DNA of 64,000 nt from Dehalococcoidia bacterium (GCA_012959765.1 DUCO01000007.1:63336-127335); one strand, 5' to 3'; shown: positions 18,280-27,839, numbered from the stretch's first letter. Numbers and translations are program-made. Notes: generated from the sequence alone by a model not told the origin.

Positions 18280-18585
18280 TTGGCTAAGAAGTCGATGATC
18301 GAAAGAGAAAAGCGCCGCCAGAAGCTGGTAGATGCTCACGCGGAAAACCGCAAAGAGCTGCGCAAGATTTCGGTCGACATAAACCGATCCGCTGAAGAAC
18401 GGTTCGCAGCACGCCAGGAAATGGCAAAACTGCCCCGCAACTCTGCAAAGGTTCGACTACGTAACCGCTGTGCTGTAACCGGCCGACCACGCGGCTACAT
18501 GCGTTTCTTTGGCCTTTCACGAATCACCTTCCGCGAACTTGCACTGAAGGGCGAACTGCCTGGAATCCGCAAGGGAAGCCTGTAA
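18280..18585 (+). CDS. rpsN: 30S ribosomal protein S14 (zinc-free form)
   Basis: S14, 101 aa, the long form without the CxxC zinc motifs (NRCAVTGRPRGYMRFFGLSR keeps only one Cys). It starts at TTG (MAKKSMIEREKRR) with a GGAG about nine bases upstream. The C-terminal FRELALKGELPGIRKGS is typical. Confidence 0.95.
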   Translation: MAKKSMIEREKRRQKLVDAHAENRKELRKISVDINRSAEERFAARQEMAKLPRNSAKVRLRNRCAVTGRPRGYMRFFGLSRITFRELALKGELPGIRKGSL

Positions 18586-18614
18586 TAGCCGCTAGCTAGA
18601 GAGAATCGATCAAG

Positions 18615-19016
18615 GTGCCAGTAACAGATCCCATAGCCGACATGCTTACCCGAATCCGCAACGCGGTTCAGGTACAACATGAATCACTCGAACTCCCTGC
18701 ATCACGCATGAAGTCTTCTTTGTTGAAGCTCATCGCAGAAGAAGGGTTTATCTCAAGCTTCTCGGCACTCGAAGATGATGGACCCGAGAAAAAACTCGAG
18801 GTACAGCTTCGATACTACGAAGACAAAACCCCTGTAATTCAGGGACTAAAACGCGTAAGCAAGCCTGGTCTCAGGGTTTACGTAGGTAAGAACGAAGTGC
18901 CGCGGTACTTCGGTGGCCTCGGAGTGGCCTTCATGTCCACTTCCAAAGGCGTAATGACGGGCCAGCAGGCACGTCGCCAGGGTGTCGGTGGAGAACTGCT
19001 TTTCTACATTTGGTAG
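18615..19016 (+). CDS. rpsH: 30S ribosomal protein S8
   Basis: S8, 133 aa, a primary 16S rRNA binder. GTG start giving MPVTDPIADMLTRIRNA, the standard opening. The C-terminal STSKGVMTGQQARRQGVGGE and final YIW are typical. Confidence 0.97.
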   Translation: MPVTDPIADMLTRIRNAVQVQHESLELPASRMKSSLLKLIAEEGFISSFSALEDDGPEKKLEVQLRYYEDKTPVIQGLKRVSKPGLRVYVGKNEVPRYFGGLGVAFMSTSKGVMTGQQARRQGVGGELLFYIW

Positions 19017-19082
19017 AACAGCTCCTCACCCAGAATTTGTAAGTAAAGCCAGAACGAACGAAGTTACGAGAGAAGATCTAAA

Positions 19083-19631
19083 GTGTCTCGAATAGGTAAA
19101 GCCCCAATAACAGTGCCAAGTGGCGTTGACGTAAAAGTCGACGGCACAACTGTCACCGTTAAAGGCAAGTTCGGCGAACTAACGCGAACCCTGCCGGCGA
19201 CTATGAAAATTGACCTGACCGACGGAGTTATCACTGTCGATCGTCCTAACGACGAACCCGACCAGCGAGCGCTTCATGGCCTAACTCGAAGCCTGATTAA
19301 CAACATGGTTATTGGCTGTTCAGAAGGCTACTCAAAGCGCCTCGAACTGATCGGTACTGGTTACCGGGTACAGCAAAAAGGCAAGGCGTTAGAAATCAAC
19401 GTCGGCTACTCACACCCGGTTCCGATCGAGCCAATCGGTTTCAACACGCTTGCAGCCGATGGCCAGACGTTCATCAACATTTCCGGCCCGAGCAAAGAAG
19501 ACGTAGGTGAGCAGGCCGCTCAAATACGCAAGGTGCGAAAGCCCAACCCATACACGGGTAAAGGCATTAAATATTCAGACGAAGTCATCCGACGTAAGGC
19601 CGGTAAGACGGCAGTTGGAGCTGGTGCGTAA
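19083..19631 (+). CDS. rplF: 50S ribosomal protein L6
   Basis: L6, 182 aa, near the factor-binding site. GTG start giving [15 protein letters not shown]. The C-terminal [19 protein letters not shown] signature is intact. It ends two bases before rplR. Confidence 0.97.
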   Translation: MSRIGKAPITVPSGVDVKVDGTTVTVKGKFGELTRTLPATMKIDLTDGVITVDRPNDEPDQRALHGLTRSLINNMVIGCSEGYSKRLELIGTGYRVQQKGKALEINVGYSHPVPIEPIGFNTLAADGQTFINISGPSKEDVGEQAAQIRKVRKPNPYTGKGIKYSDEVIRRKAGKTAVGAGA

Positions 19632-19633
19632 AC

Positions 19634-19987
19634 ATGGGTAACCGAAAGTTCGACTCTCGAAAACGGTGGATCAGGCACAGGCGTGTTCGTAAGAACGTGC
19701 GTGGAATTGCCGATCGACCAAGACTTGCTGTTTTCCGAAGCAGCAACCACATTTACGCTCAGGTTATCGACGACGACCGCGGCCACACTCTGGCATCGGC
19801 TACATCACTCGATCTCAAGATAACCGACACAAAGATTGATGTAGCGAAGGTAGTCGGTGGCGCAGTAGCCAAGGCAGCCCTCGCAGCAGGAGTCACCAAG
19901 GTTGTATTCGACCGAGGTGGCTACAAATATCACGGCCGCGTCAAGGCACTTGCCGACGCAGCACGCTCAGAAGGACTTAGCTTCTAA
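19634..19987 (+). CDS. rplR: 50S ribosomal protein L18
   Basis: L18, 117 aa, binds 5S rRNA with L5. It shows the basic N-terminus ([16 protein letters not shown]), [20 protein letters not shown] and ends [14 protein letters not shown]. It is followed directly by rpsE (one base between stop and ATG). Confidence 0.97.
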   Translation: MGNRKFDSRKRWIRHRRVRKNVRGIADRPRLAVFRSSNHIYAQVIDDDRGHTLASATSLDLKITDTKIDVAKVVGGAVAKAALAAGVTKVVFDRGGYKYHGRVKALADAARSEGLSF

Positions 19988-19988
19988 C

Positions 19989-20690
19989 ATGACCACACAG
20001 AACGATAACCGCGGCGGAGGCGGCCCTCGAGGCGTCGGTGGACGTGGACCCGGTGGCGGGCGCGGACAAGGCGGCGGCCGTGGTCCCGGTGGCGGGCGCG
20101 GACAAGGCGGCGGACGTGGTCCCGGTGGCGGGCGCGGACAAGGCGGCGGACGCGGTCCCGGTGGAGAACGCCGAGGACGTCGACCACGACATGACGAAGA
20201 AGACTCAGGTCTCGTCGAGCGCGTAGTAAAGATCCGCAGGGTTTCAAAGGTCGTCAAGGGTGGCCGAAACCTCACATTTAACGCAATGGTTGTAGTCGGA
20301 GACGGCAACGGAAACGTTGGCGCGGCTCTCGGCAAAGCCGGTGCAGTTCCCGACGCTGTTCGCAAGGGAACCGCATACGCCAAAAAGGCAATGGCCCACG
20401 TCGAGCTGAACGGCCCGACGATTCCACATGAGATCACTTCCAAGTTCTCAGGTGCAAAGGTGCTGTTGAAGCCCGCAGCTCCTGGTACCGGGGTGATCGC
20501 TGGTGGTGGTGTCCGCGCCGTGATGGAGGCAGTTGGAGTAAAAGACGTTCTTTCTAAGACGTTCGGTTCAGCCAACACCATCAACATCGTCAAGGCCACA
20601 CTTAAAGCACTCGATCAACTCCGCGACCCCGTCGCTGCAGTTGAGCGACGCAAAGGTGTTAGCAAGCCTGCTGAAGAAGCAGTTTCCTAG
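19989..20690 (+). CDS. rpsE: 30S ribosomal protein S5 with a Gly-Arg repeat N-terminus
   Basis: S5, 233 aa, important for decoding fidelity and helicase activity at the mRNA entry. The frame extends upstream into rplR, but ATG 19989 ([11 protein letters not shown]) directly follows the rplR stop and is the sensible start. Residues about 8-65 are Gly-Arg-rich, built on a 12-residue repeat ([12 protein letters not shown]) encoded by a 36-bp tandem repeat. The S5 core begins at about 70 ([19 protein letters not shown]) and includes [16 protein letters not shown] and [18 protein letters not shown]. Confidence 0.95.
   Translation: MTTQNDNRGGGGPRGVGGRGPGGGRGQGGGRGPGGGRGQGGGRGPGGGRGQGGGRGPGGERRGRRPRHDEEDSGLVERVVKIRRVSKVVKGGRNLTFNAMVVVGDGNGNVGAALGKAGAVPDAVRKGTAYAKKAMAHVELNGPTIPHEITSKFSGAKVLLKPAAPGTGVIAGGGVRAVMEAVGVKDVLSKTFGSANTINIVKATLKALDQLRDPVAAVERRKGVSKPAEEAVS
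20052..20159 (+). repeat. 36-bp tandem repeat, three units, inside rpsE
   Basis: Three near-perfect 36-bp units (20052-20087, 20088-20123, 20124-20159) differ at one or two bases each. They encode [12 protein letters not shown] three times. The array can expand or contract in frame by slippage, so strain variation in tail length is likely. Confidence 0.9.
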
Positions 20691-20702
20691 AGACTGATTA
20701 CC

Positions 20703-20885
20703 ATGGCCAAACTACGCATTACCCAACTTCGAAGCGGTATCGGCACGAAGCCTGCACAACGGGCTACGCTGAAGGCACTCGGACTTCGAAGGATCCGCCA
20801 CGAGGTTGTCCAAAACGACAGCCCCCAAATCCGCGGAATGATCGCAAAAGTCATTCACCTCATTTCATTTGAGGAAACGAAGTAA
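20703..20885 (+). CDS. rpmD: 50S ribosomal protein L30
   Basis: L30, 60 aa. The family pattern is clear: LRITQLRSGIGTKPAQRATLKALGL and a final segment RGMIAKVIHLISFEE. It lies in the usual place between rpsE and rplO. Confidence 0.95.
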   Translation: MAKLRITQLRSGIGTKPAQRATLKALGLRRIRHEVVQNDSPQIRGMIAKVIHLISFEETK

Positions 20886-20943
20886 TTATTCAGGCAGCGA
20901 TTATTCGTAGCCATTAGTTCACTCAGTCAGTAAGAATTTAGAT

Positions 20944-21453
20944 ATGCCTGGACTACACCAGCTAAAACCATCCAAAAATTCCACAAAGAACCGAAAGCGC
21001 GTAGGTCGCGGTAACGGTTCGGGTACCGGCACGTTCTCGGGCCGAGGCTCAAAGGGACAGAAGCAGCGCGGCAGTGTGCCGTTCTTGTTTGAAGGTGGAC
21101 AGCTTCCACTCATCAAGCGATTGCCCCACATGCGTGGCTTCACAAACATCTTCCGTGTCGAAAACACTCCGGTGAACCTGTCGATCCTTGAAGAGTTCCG
21201 AGCTGGTTCGGACGTAACTGTCGAAAAGCTCATGGAAGCTGGCGTTGTTCGAAAGAGGAACTCCCGGGTCAAGATTCTTGGCGATGGCGAACTCTCCAAA
21301 AAACTCAACGTTTCTGCTCACGCCTTCAGCAAATCTGCGATCAAAAAGATCGAAGCTGCCGGCGGAACCGTAACAGTTGTAGCAATGCCCGTAATAGCTC
21401 AGGCTCCCAAGTCCGCCAAGTCTGCAAACGCAGGGTCGGCTAAGCAACAATGA
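20944..21453 (+). CDS. rplO: 50S ribosomal protein L15
   Basis: L15, 169 aa. It starts MPGLHQLKPSKNSTKNRKR and has the Gly-rich arm GRGNGSGTGTFSGRGSKGQ and FEGGQLPLIKRLPHMRGF. About 20 residues past the usual end are Ala/Lys-rich. Its TGA overlaps the secY ATG (ATGA). Confidence 0.96.
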   Translation: MPGLHQLKPSKNSTKNRKRVGRGNGSGTGTFSGRGSKGQKQRGSVPFLFEGGQLPLIKRLPHMRGFTNIFRVENTPVNLSILEEFRAGSDVTVEKLMEAGVVRKRNSRVKILGDGELSKKLNVSAHAFSKSAIKKIEAAGGTVTVVAMPVIAQAPKSAKSANAGSAKQQ

Positions 21454-22811
21454 CCCAGGCCAAACAAACGTCTGAATCTGCAGTTCCTGCACTTTTTCGT
21501 GCAGCGGCAGATGCATGGCGTATTCCTGACCTTCGATACAGAATCCTCTTCACATTGGGGATTCTTGTCATTTTCAGGTTCTTCGCTCACGTACCGGTTC
21601 CGGGCGTCGACCGAGCAGCTTTGGCCGCTGCATTTGAAGCTAACCCTCTCCTAGGATTTCTCGACCTGTTCTCAGGTGGAGCGCTTCGAAACCTATCTAT
21701 CGCTGCACTTGGTGTGTACCCGTACATCACGGCGTCCATCATCCTGCAGATCCTGACACCCATCATCCCTACCCTGAAGAATCTATCTCAGGAAGGTGAA
21801 GGCGGCCGTCAGGCTATCAACCGATACACCCACTACCTGACCGTGCCTCTGGCATTCCTACAGGGTTATGGACAGCTCAACTTGTTCGCAGGCGCGTTCT
21901 CGAGCCATTCCGGCGACGCCGCAATTAGCGGAATTGGAATCGGTGGAGCCGACACTCTGAACACAGTTACGATCCTGCTGGCAATGACCGCAGGCACGAT
22001 GCTGCTTGTCTGGATGGGTGAACTCGTTACTGAGAAGGGAATCGGTAACGGTATATCGCTGATTATCTTCGCTGGTATCGTTTCGACCCTGCCTCAAGTC
22101 GTTGGACAGCTTTGGCTGCTCCGCGACCAAATGTTCCAGGTCGGCATGCTTATCTTCATAGCGATAGCGATCGTTTATCTGATCGTTTACTTTGCCGAGG
22201 CGCAACGGAAAATTCCTGTCCAATATGGGCGGAGTGTGTTCCGTGGCGGGCAGATGTATAGACAATCGGGCGCGACCCATATTCCACTGCGTGTAAACGC
22301 GGCCGGAATGATTCCACTGATTTTCTCGTTCTCGATTCTGATTCTGCCTTCGGTAGTGGCCAGCTACTTCAACGACGGATCGGGCGGATTCATTTCCAAT
22401 ATCGCGAACTTCTTCCAGAACTCGTTCGGGCCCACGAGCACCATCTACTGGATAGCAGTGTTCACGCTCGTAGTTGTATTTACGTTCTTCTACACACTGG
22501 TTGTTCACAACCAGCAGAACCTGGCCGAAAACCTGCAGAAAAATGGTGGTTTCGTTCCGGGTATTCGACCAGGACCACCAACCAAGATCTACCTGATGCG
22601 TGTTGTATTGCGCATTACGTGGGGTGGTGCGCTCTTCTTGGGCTTTATCGCCATCATGCCATTCCTGGCACAACTGGTTACGAACCTGCCAAACGCAACG
22701 ACCATTATCCAGAGCACAAGCTTGCTGATTATGGTGGGTGTGGCACTCGACACAATGCGACAGCTGGAATCACAGCTCCTGATGCGCAACTACGAAGGAT
22801 TCGTCCGCTAG
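21450..22811 (+). CDS. secY: protein translocase subunit SecY
   Basis: SecY, 453 aa, the ten-helix channel of the Sec translocon in the cytoplasmic membrane. Visible landmarks are FFAHVPVPGVDRAAL near the first helix, SIAALGVYPYITASIILQIL for TM2, the cytoplasmic loop with QEGEGGRQAINRYTHYLT, GNGISLIIFAGIV, and the C5-type loop with NGGFVPGIRPGPPT. Start ATG overlaps the rplO stop. It ends 18 bases before adk. Confidence 0.97.
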   Translation: MTQAKQTSESAVPALFRAAADAWRIPDLRYRILFTLGILVIFRFFAHVPVPGVDRAALAAAFEANPLLGFLDLFSGGALRNLSIAALGVYPYITASIILQILTPIIPTLKNLSQEGEGGRQAINRYTHYLTVPLAFLQGYGQLNLFAGAFSSHSGDAAISGIGIGGADTLNTVTILLAMTAGTMLLVWMGELVTEKGIGNGISLIIFAGIVSTLPQVVGQLWLLRDQMFQVGMLIFIAIAIVYLIVYFAEAQRKIPVQYGRSVFRGGQMYRQSGATHIPLRVNAAGMIPLIFSFSILILPSVVASYFNDGSGGFISNIANFFQNSFGPTSTIYWIAVFTLVVVFTFFYTLVVHNQQNLAENLQKNGGFVPGIRPGPPTKIYLMRVVLRITWGGALFLGFIAIMPFLAQLVTNLPNATTIIQSTSLLIMVGVALDTMRQLESQLLMRNYEGFVR

Positions 22812-22829
22812 AAAGCGGAGATTACGTAA

Positions 22830-23480
22830 ATGCGCATCGTCCTAATGGGCCCGCCAGGAGCGGGTAAAGGCACACAGGCTCGCCGTCTCGCCGAATCAAC
22901 TGGCATGAAGCACCTTTCAACGGGTGACATTCTGCGAGCTGAAGTGGCTCATGGAACCGAGCTTGGACTGCTTGCTAAGGGATTCATGGACAAGGGCGAC
23001 TATGTGCCAGACGAGCACATCATCGCGATGATCCAGAAGTACATAAACGACCCCGACGGCGTTCTGCTCGATGGCTTTCCACGAACAGTTGTTCAGGCAG
23101 AAGCACTCGACGAAACGCTAGAAAAATCTGGCACACCGATCGACAAGGTCGTTCACCTGTCAGTAGATGTTAATGAACTGGTTAAACGACTCGCTGGTCG
23201 AGCTGTATGCAAAGGGTGCCAAACCCCGTACAACCTCGAATCGGATCCGCCTAAAGAATCCGGCGTCTGTGACCACTGTGGTGGCTCAGTCGAAGTTCGG
23301 GTAGACGACCAACCCGAAGCAGTGAAAAACCGAATGAAGGTCTATCAGGAGCTTACCGCCCCCGTACTGGACTACTACCGCTCACGCGGCGATGTGATCG
23401 AAATTATTGCAACTGGAACGCCAGATTCTGTGTTTGAGGAACTAACTCAGGCAATTGGATCGGGCGAACAATCGAACTAA
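22830..23480 (+). CDS. adk: adenylate kinase (zinc-LID form)
   Basis: Adenylate kinase, 216 aa, interconverts ATP+AMP and 2 ADP. P-loop GPPGAGKGTQ at 8-17, DGFPRT for the NMP-binding region, and a long LID with two cysteine pairs (CKGC and CDHC), as in zinc-binding adenylate kinases of Gram-positive type. The gene sits after secY as in Firmicutes. Confidence 0.97.
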   Translation: MRIVLMGPPGAGKGTQARRLAESTGMKHLSTGDILRAEVAHGTELGLLAKGFMDKGDYVPDEHIIAMIQKYINDPDGVLLDGFPRTVVQAEALDETLEKSGTPIDKVVHLSVDVNELVKRLAGRAVCKGCQTPYNLESDPPKESGVCDHCGGSVEVRVDDQPEAVKNRMKVYQELTAPVLDYYRSRGDVIEIIATGTPDSVFEELTQAIGSGEQSN

Positions 23481-23509
23481 ATCCCTATTTAGGGATATAC
23501 TATTGGGGA
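23481..23509 (+). promoter_or_regulatory. palindrome and alternative hairpins between adk and map
   Basis: ATCCCTA-TT-TAGGGAT (23481-23496) follows the adk stop at once. A later GGGGAT (23504-23509), just before CTTTTTTG, could also pair with ATCCC, giving a mutually exclusive hairpin with a T-run. Stems are only 5-7 bp, so this may simply be an operator-like palindrome or nothing. Confidence 0.3.
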
Positions 23510-23515
23510 TCTTTT

Positions 23516-24313
23516 TTGAACGGTGAATGGACGCCCAGAATCGCAGCCAGCGGAAATCCCGCTCCCAGCGCCAATTTAAAATCGGCACGGGAGCTGGAAA
23601 TTATGCGCGAGGCCGGGCGGATTGTCGCGTTTGCCGTTAGAAAAGCGTTCGACGCGTTAGAGCAGGGAATTACGACCCGTGAACTCGATGACATTACTCG
23701 TCGGGCTATCGAGTCGGAAGGTGCAAAACCCGGGTTTCTCGGACTGTACGGTTTCCCCGCAACGGCTTGTATATCGATAAATGAAGAGATTGTTCACGGC
23801 ATTCCTGGTGACCGTGTCGTTCAAGCGGGCGACCTGGTGACTCTGGATTGTGGCGCGATTGTAGGCGGGTACAACAGCGACTACGCGGTAACGCAGGTTG
23901 CTGGTCTTTCCACAAGTGAGAAAGATGACCTGATCGAAACCACCCGTGGATCGCTTGAAATGGGGATCAAGAGAGCACTGCCCGGAAATCGGGTTGGCGA
24001 CATATCAAACGCCATCGAAAGCCATGTGCTTCCGAATGCTTACGAACTGGTTCGTGAGTACGTAGGGCACGGTATTGGCAAGGACCTGCATGAACCGCCG
24101 CAGATTCCAAACTTTGGCCCGGCAGGGCACGGGTTGGAACTCAAGACCGGTATGGTTCTGGCAATAGAGCCAATGGTGAACGTCGGTGGATGGAAAGCCC
24201 GAATGCTCGACGATGGCTGGACCGTCGTCACTGAAGATGGCGCACTTTCGTGCCACTTCGAGCACACGGTAGCAGTAACGGAGGACGGCCCTGTAGTTCT
24301 CACAGTTGAATAA
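23516..24313 (+). CDS. map: type I methionine aminopeptidase
   Basis: MetAP, 265 aa, removes the initiator Met from nascent proteins. Metal ligands are visible in order: DCGAIVGGYNSDYAV (two Asp), GHGIGKDLHEPPQIPNFG (His), EPMVNVGG (Glu) and LSCHFEHTVAVTEDG (Glu). TTG at 23516 has GGGGAT seven bases upstream and yields about 25 residues before the conserved KSARELEIMREAGRIV; a later start is possible but has no better signal. Confidence 0.95.
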   Translation: MNGEWTPRIAASGNPAPSANLKSARELEIMREAGRIVAFAVRKAFDALEQGITTRELDDITRRAIESEGAKPGFLGLYGFPATACISINEEIVHGIPGDRVVQAGDLVTLDCGAIVGGYNSDYAVTQVAGLSTSEKDDLIETTRGSLEMGIKRALPGNRVGDISNAIESHVLPNAYELVREYVGHGIGKDLHEPPQIPNFGPAGHGLELKTGMVLAIEPMVNVGGWKARMLDDGWTVVTEDGALSCHFEHTVAVTEDGPVVLTVE

Positions 24314-24350
24314 ATAGCAACGAGAACTATAGAAACGGACCGAGAATATA

Positions 24351-24569
24351 TTGGCAAAAAAGGAAGCAATCGAAGTTGAAGGTCTCGTAAACGAGGCGCT
24401 ACCAAACGCGTTCTTCAAGATCGAACTTCCTAACGGTCACGAAGTCCTCGCTCATGCTTCAGGAAAAATTCGCAAGAACTTTATCCGCATCCTTCCTGGA
24501 GACAAGGTACTGGTCGAACTTTCGGCCTACGACCTGACCCGAGGTCGGATTACATATCGATTCAAGTAA
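24351..24569 (+). CDS. infA: translation initiation factor IF-1
   Basis: IF-1, 72 aa, a single S1/OB fold blocking the A site during initiation. TTG start giving [13 protein letters not shown]; the core [21 protein letters not shown] and [19 protein letters not shown] are canonical. Normal length and normal place before rpmJ. Confidence 0.97.
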   Translation: MAKKEAIEVEGLVNEALPNAFFKIELPNGHEVLAHASGKIRKNFIRILPGDKVLVELSAYDLTRGRITYRFK

Positions 24570-24626
24570 GAGTCACAACACGCCTACAGGTGCCACAGCA
24601 CACGTCAGGCACATGGAATTAATAAA

Positions 24627-24743
24627 ATGAAAGTCAAAGCATCCGTCAAGGCCAAACACCCCGGCAGCAAAATTGTTCGCCGAAAAGGGCGCGTCTACGT
24701 GATTAACAAGCAAACCCCACGCCTCAAGGCGCGACAGGGCTAG
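24627..24743 (+). CDS. rpmJ: 50S ribosomal protein L36 (zinc-free form)
   Basis: L36, 38 aa, starting [17 protein letters not shown] and ending LKARQG. The opening, basic middle (RRKGRVYVI) and KxRQG end are the L36 pattern. The Cys3-His zinc ligands of the common form are all absent, so this is the C-minus type, like the S14 of this cluster. It stands in its standard place between infA and rpsM. Confidence 0.93.
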   Translation: MKVKASVKAKHPGSKIVRRKGRVYVINKQTPRLKARQG

Positions 24744-24768
24744 CCGAACAACAGGAGAAATCGGCCTT

Positions 24769-25152
24769 ATGGCAATCGTCGCCGGTGTAAACATTCCGGA
24801 TAACCAGAGACTCGAAATAGCACTGACTGCTATCTATGGCATCGGTCGGACAACATCTAAAAAGATATTGGCCGACTCTGGCATGGCAGATACCACACGT
24901 GTTCGAGACCTTTCTGATGAAGAACTGGCTCGTGTACGAAGTGCTGTCGAGAGGACTGGCCTCTTGATCGAAGGTGACCTTCGACGAGAGACACAGTTGA
25001 ACATCCGCCGACTCACGGATATTCAAACATTCCGGGGCTTGCGACACCGTCGTGGCTTGCCTGTTCGTGGACAGCGAACAAAGACCAACGCCCGAACCAA
25101 GCGTGGTCGTCGACAGACGGTTGCCGGTCGTAAGCGAGTGGCCGCCTCCTAG
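24769..25152 (+). CDS. rpsM: 30S ribosomal protein S13
   Basis: S13, 127 aa, contacts the 50S subunit and P-site tRNA. It begins [21 protein letters not shown] and has [11 protein letters not shown] and the C-terminal [20 protein letters not shown] stretch. A GGAG lies 13 bases before the ATG. Confidence 0.97.
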   Translation: MAIVAGVNIPDNQRLEIALTAIYGIGRTTSKKILADSGMADTTRVRDLSDEELARVRSAVERTGLLIEGDLRRETQLNIRRLTDIQTFRGLRHRRGLPVRGQRTKTNARTKRGRRQTVAGRKRVAAS

Positions 25153-25242
25153 AACACGCCGATTGATTTAAGGGATTCAAGGGCAATTGATGCCCGTTAT
25201 GGCGATCATCGCCAGTTTGAGTAGAGGATTACGAAGAAAAAT

Positions 25243-25626
25243 ATGCCAAGGCAGCGATTACGAAGACGCGAAAAAAAGTTTGTCCCACAGGGCAAGGCTT
25301 ACATCAGCGCAACGTTCAACAACACGCTCATCACGATGACCGACCCACAGGGCAACGTTATTTCGCAAAGCAGTGCAGGGGCTATGGGCTTTCGCGGCTC
25401 AAGAAAGTCCACCGCATTTGCAGCTCAGCGCGCAGGTGAAACTGCAGCTCGATCAGCCATCGAACACGGCCTGAAAACCGTGAACGTAATGGTCAAGGGT
25501 CCAGGCTCTGGCCGAGAAGCTGCCATTCGAGCAATCCAGGGTGCCGGTATCAGAGTGGTTTCTATCAGAGACGTCACTCCGGTTCCACACAATGGATGCC
25601 GACCGCCTAAGAAGCGCCGAGTCTAA
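25243..25626 (+). CDS. rpsK: 30S ribosomal protein S11
   Basis: S11, 127 aa, in the 30S platform. Motifs [21 protein letters not shown] and the final [16 protein letters not shown] are canonical. The 90-base gap before it holds no gene. Confidence 0.97.
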   Translation: MPRQRLRRREKKFVPQGKAYISATFNNTLITMTDPQGNVISQSSAGAMGFRGSRKSTAFAAQRAGETAARSAIEHGLKTVNVMVKGPGSGREAAIRAIQGAGIRVVSIRDVTPVPHNGCRPPKKRRV

Positions 25627-25736
25627 ATAAATAGTCACGAACAAGCTTGCCTTGCCAAACAGCAGCTCGTTCCACTGACGCAAACGCACTAGATCGATTC
25701 AAGCCTAAAAAGCTATCGAGTAACTCAGGAAACTAA

Positions 25737-26363
25737 ATGGCAAGGTATACCGGACCTATATGCAAAAACTGCCGACGCTTCGGAATGAAGCTCTGCTCTA
25801 AGCCCGCAGGCAAATGCGCCTGGGAGCGAAGGAAGAGCGCACCCGGAGATAAGTCGACTCAACAGCGACGTCGCCGTATCTCTGAATACGGAACCCAGCT
25901 GCGTGAGAAGCAGAAAGCGCGTGCAATCTATGGCGTGCTGGAACGACAGTTCCGAAACTACTACAGGAAAGCAAGCCGACTTGAGGGTGTGACAGGCGAT
26001 CGCCTGCTTCAACTCCTCGAAAGCCGACTCGACAACGTCGTTTACCGACTTGGTTTCGCCGACTCGCGACGCCAGTCTCGACAGATCGTCAGTCACGGCC
26101 ACATTCAGGTGAATGGCAAGAAGGTGAACATCCCTTCTTACCAGGTTAAAGCGGGCGACCGCGTTAGCTGGCGCGAACAGTCTAAGAAGACCGGGTTGTT
26201 CGAAATCGTGTCAAACGGCATGGGCGCAAACTCGGTAATCCCGAGCTGGCTCAATGTCGACGCCGACAAGACCGTTGGTGAAGTTGTAACAATGCCCAAA
26301 ATTAGCGACGTCGAACTGACAATCGACACCCGCCAAATAGTTGAGTACTACTCCAGGAAGTAA
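25737..26363 (+). CDS. rpsD: 30S ribosomal protein S4 (four-Cys zinc form)
   Basis: S4, 208 aa, an early 16S rRNA binder. MARYTGPICKNCRRFGMKLC and a fourth Cys near residue 27 form a zinc site, in contrast to the zinc-free S14 and L36. The S4 RNA-binding domain is clear (LESRLDNVVYRLGFA, SRRQSRQIVSHGHIQVNGK). Confidence 0.97.
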   Translation: MARYTGPICKNCRRFGMKLCSKPAGKCAWERRKSAPGDKSTQQRRRRISEYGTQLREKQKARAIYGVLERQFRNYYRKASRLEGVTGDRLLQLLESRLDNVVYRLGFADSRRQSRQIVSHGHIQVNGKKVNIPSYQVKAGDRVSWREQSKKTGLFEIVSNGMGANSVIPSWLNVDADKTVGEVVTMPKISDVELTIDTRQIVEYYSRK

Positions 26364-26372
26364 TTCACTTTT

Positions 26373-27488
26373 ATGCTTGAACGAATGTATGGCATAACTC
26401 CTCAGGAAGAACTGCCGCCAGTAGCACCAGAGATCCCAGATCTCTCGATAACAATTCAGGAAAACGAGGAGGCCTACGGTCGATTCGTTGCCGAGCCGCT
26501 CGAACGAGGCTGGGGTGTCACACTTGGCAACCCGCTTCGCCGATCGCTGCTCAACTCGTTGCCAGGTACAGCTGTTACGTGGGTAAAGATTGATGGAGCA
26601 CTCCACGAGTACTCCACCATTCCTCACATGCGTGAAGAAGTTGTTGAATTCCTGCTCAACGTTAAAGGCATCCGCCTGCGTTCACTTGCGGACCGCCCAG
26701 GTCGACTTCGATTAGAAGTCGATGGTGAGGGTGAAGTCCGCGCCGGTGACATCATGGCGACTGCCGACTTTGAGATCGTAAACCCGGAACACCACCTGGC
26801 TACCCTCGATGCAGCAGGAGCACGGCTTTCAGTTGAGTTCAACGTTGAACAGGGAATTGGCTACGAGCCAGCAAACCAGGACGAAGGCCTGCCAATTGGC
26901 GTGCTTCCGGTCGACGCTATCTTCACACCAGTGCGCAAGGCCAACTTCTCGGTCGAGCCCACCCGTGTTGGTCAGCGATCCGACCTGGAACGACTGGTTA
27001 TCGAAGTGTGGACCGACCGGACGATCATACCTCTAGAAGCCATGCAGTCGGCAGGTAACCTGCTGATGGAACGATTCTTCCTCTTCACACGACTCGATAA
27101 AGAGCCCGAAGAAGAAGCTAGCCCAGCGGCTGGTCTCGGCATTTCGCCCGATGTTTACAACACTCTTGTTGAAACTCTTGCTCTTTCAGCTCGAACACTT
27201 AACTGCCTCAAGCGGGCAGGCATCAACCGTGTTGGTGGAGTGCTTTCGATGCCCAAGGGCGAACTACTTAAAATTCGAAACTTCGGCCAGAAGTCACTCG
27301 ATGAGCTTTACGACAAGCTTGCCGAGCGAAACCTCTTGCCCGAAGAAAATGACGACGCCGGAGGCGAGGGCGAAGATGCTGACGGTGGTGACAACCCCGA
27401 AGGCACCGACAGCCCTGAAGCTGCAGTAGCAGCAACGACTGACGCCCCAGAGTCGCCAGAGTCGAAGGACGCATCCAGTGAGGCATAA
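26373..27488 (+). CDS. rpoA: RNA polymerase alpha subunit with acidic C-terminal tail
   Basis: Alpha subunit, 371 aa, dimerises to start polymerase assembly. The N-terminal domain shows GRFVAEPLERGWGVTLGNPLRRSLL; the C-terminal DNA-binding domain ends with RAGINRVGGVLSMPKGELLKIRNFGQKSLDEL. About 50 extra residues rich in Asp, Glu, Ala and Pro follow, beyond the usual end. Its stop overlaps the GTG start of rplQ by 11 bases. Confidence 0.97.
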   Translation: MLERMYGITPQEELPPVAPEIPDLSITIQENEEAYGRFVAEPLERGWGVTLGNPLRRSLLNSLPGTAVTWVKIDGALHEYSTIPHMREEVVEFLLNVKGIRLRSLADRPGRLRLEVDGEGEVRAGDIMATADFEIVNPEHHLATLDAAGARLSVEFNVEQGIGYEPANQDEGLPIGVLPVDAIFTPVRKANFSVEPTRVGQRSDLERLVIEVWTDRTIIPLEAMQSAGNLLMERFFLFTRLDKEPEEEASPAAGLGISPDVYNTLVETLALSARTLNCLKRAGINRVGGVLSMPKGELLKIRNFGQKSLDELYDKLAERNLLPEENDDAGGEGEDADGGDNPEGTDSPEAAVAATTDAPESPESKDASSEA

Positions 27489-27831
27489 GTTATCTGGCAG
27501 GCAATTCGGCCGAGCCTCAGGTCCTCGTCGTGCAATGTTCCGGATCATGGTCACCGACCTGCTCCGACATGGCCAGATGAAGACGACCATCGCAAAGGCC
27601 AAAGAGATTCGTCCTCTGGTTGAAAAGATGGTCACCCTTGGCAAAAAGGGCACCCTTCATGATCGACGTCAGGCAGCGGCATTCATCACCGACAAGTCGA
27701 TAGTGAAGTTGATGTTCGATGAAATCGCTCCTCGTTACAAGGAACGACCCGGTGGCTACACCCGCATCACTCGTTTGGGCGTACGCCCCGGCGATGCCGC
27801 GGAAATGGCACTGATCGAACTGATTGACTAA
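27478..27831 (+). CDS. rplQ: 50S ribosomal protein L17
   Basis: L17, 117 aa, near the tunnel exit. GTG start giving MRHKLSGRQFGRASGPRRAMF, the normal opening, overlapping rpoA. The end YTRITRLGVRPGDAAEMALIEL is canonical. Confidence 0.97.
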   Translation: MRHKLSGRQFGRASGPRRAMFRIMVTDLLRHGQMKTTIAKAKEIRPLVEKMVTLGKKGTLHDRRQAAAFITDKSIVKLMFDEIAPRYKERPGGYTRITRLGVRPGDAAEMALIELID

Positions 27832-27839
27832 ATAGAGCA

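Noticed and set aside
19967-20599. Long antisense frames opposite rpsE
   Set aside because: They are produced by the Gly-Arg repeat, whose complement is also free of stops.
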